Assembly: GCA_946480635.1 (NCBI GenBank)
Contig: CAMLKV010000135.1
Location: 1-6,349 of the forward strand
Direction of reading: 5' to 3'
Length of the DNA stretch: 6,349 bases
From: an uncultured Flavobacterium sp.
Lineage (GTDB): Bacteria > Bacteroidota > Bacteroidia > Flavobacteriales > Flavobacteriaceae
Below are positions 5,809 through 6,349 of this stretch, one piece after another. The notes under the pieces were generated by a model. That model did no database searches. It was given only the letters and a program-made list of their open reading frames with translations, and was not told where the DNA came from. Each line of letters begins with the position of its first letter. Within the stretch, counting starts at the first letter, position 1. The position numbers and the translations under genes are program-made.

Positions 5809-6349
5809 TTACTTTACAAATTTCTTCTTTTTGAAGTTTTTTGACTTGATAATTTTTCCTTTGTCAGTAATCAATACGCATGAATATTCAGGAAATTTTG
5901 CCAATAACTTTAACCCTTCTTCAACTCCTAAAACTATTATTGAAGTACTAAATCCATTTGCTATTTCTGCACTTGGACCAAACACTGATGCGCTACAAAT
6001 TCCAGTGGAAGGCATTCCTGTTTTTGGATTTATAATATGCGAATAACGTTTACCATCAAACTCAACAAATTTTTCATAATTCCCTGAAGTAGTCACTGCA
6101 AATCGTTTAAGTTTGAACACTTCTGTATAATCATCATTTTTAAACGGGTTGGTAATTCCAACAGTCCAGTATTTACCATTGTGCTGTTTTCCCCATGTGG
6201 TTAAATCACCTGAAGCATTTATAATTCCAGCCTTCACTCCTTTTGATTCCATCAATTCTCTAGCTTTGTCAGCTGCATATCCTTTTCCAATAGAACCAAA
6301 ACCAATTTTCATTCCTTTTAATTTTAAGAAAATAGTCGATTGAACGCTG
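5809..6349 (-). CDS. apbE: ApbE-family FMN transferase, C-terminal part (5' end off window)
   Basis: The reading frame stays open to the right edge, so the gene is truncated there: the edge codons read SVQSTIFLKLKGMKIGFG, and the ATG at 6312 is an internal Met. The visible 179 residues are the C-terminal half of an ApbE protein. Such proteins are normally 300-340 residues, secreted or lipid-anchored, and attach FMN from FAD to Thr or Ser of targets such as NqrB/C and RnfG/D. Motifs in order: GFGSIGKGYAADKARE, INASGDLTTWGKQ, VTTSGNYEKF and HIINPKTGMPSTG. A SAEIANGFSTSIIVLG segment follows, where most family members have Asp at the Asn (codon 5958-5956). The tail is Lys-rich (KNFKKKKFVK). The Asp-to-Asn change affects a Mg-binding position and may mark a subfamily. 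No flavinylated target lies in the window. It converges on the DUF4242 gene. Confidence 0.88.
   Translation of the reverse strand, partial: SVQSTIFLKLKGMKIGFGSIGKGYAADKARELMESKGVKAGIINASGDLTTWGKQHNGKYWTVGITNPFKNDDYTEVFKLKRFAVTTSGNYEKFVEFDGKRYSHIINPKTGMPSTGICSASVFGPSAEIANGFSTSIIVLGVEEGLKLLAKFPEYSCVLITDKGKIIKSKNFKKKKFVK

Noticed and set aside
6310..6312. ATG taken as the start of apbE
   Set aside because: The frame continues upstream to the window edge with family-like sequence (TIFLKLKGMKIGFG), and a 167-residue protein would lack half the ApbE fold. This is an internal Met.
5831..6343. Two plus-strand open frames opposite apbE
   Set aside because: Both lie antisense to clear ApbE motifs and have no supporting features.

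Overview
The window looks like ordinary chromosomal DNA from a member of the Bacteroidota, most likely a Flavobacterium-type organism. It is AT-rich, its genes start without clear Shine-Dalgarno sequences, and its first intergenic region has promoter boxes of the Bacteroidota type (TTG, about 20 bases, TAnnTTTG). The protein types also fit: a lipid-anchored adaptor with an FtsX-type ABC exporter, a DUF4242 protein and ApbE. This assignment rests on pattern recognition, not a database search.

Layout. At the left edge (1-534) the 5' part of an NfsB-type nitroreductase gene points out of the window. It diverges from a small HxlR/DUF24-family regulator gene. The 97 bases between them hold two interleaved, opposing promoters with palindromes between and around their boxes. 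The regulator seems to have lost about 17 residues, including much of its DNA-recognition helix. From 3562 down to 547 on the minus strand runs a three-gene operon: a lipoprotein membrane-fusion protein, an FtsX/MacB-like permease and an ABC ATPase. Both junctions are TAATG overlaps. The operon encodes a MacAB/Lol-like tripartite exporter without its outer-membrane channel. It converges on the regulator gene with only 12 bases between the stops.

Divergent from the exporter, on the plus strand (3667-5234), lie a TauE/SafE-family membrane permease and a LigB-type extradiol dioxygenase of the YgiD/4,5-DOPA dioxygenase family, overlapping by ATGA. Then comes a 90-residue DUF4242 protein (5391-5663). 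After it there is a long imperfect inverted repeat (5694-5763), probably a dispersed palindromic element. It sits between the convergent DUF4242 gene and an ApbE-type FMN transferase gene (5809 to the right edge, 5' end missing).

How they may work together. The nitroreductase/HxlR pair resembles the quinone- and electrophile-sensing pairs known from Bacillus. The exporter, the TauE-like permease plus dioxygenase, and ApbE are separate units, and no shared pathway is evident. I see no mobile element genes, CRISPR, tRNA or rRNA, and no clearly new multigene system. The items most worth a second look are the internally deleted regulator with its intertwined promoter/operator, the long palindrome, and the Asp-to-Asn change in the ApbE metal-site motif.
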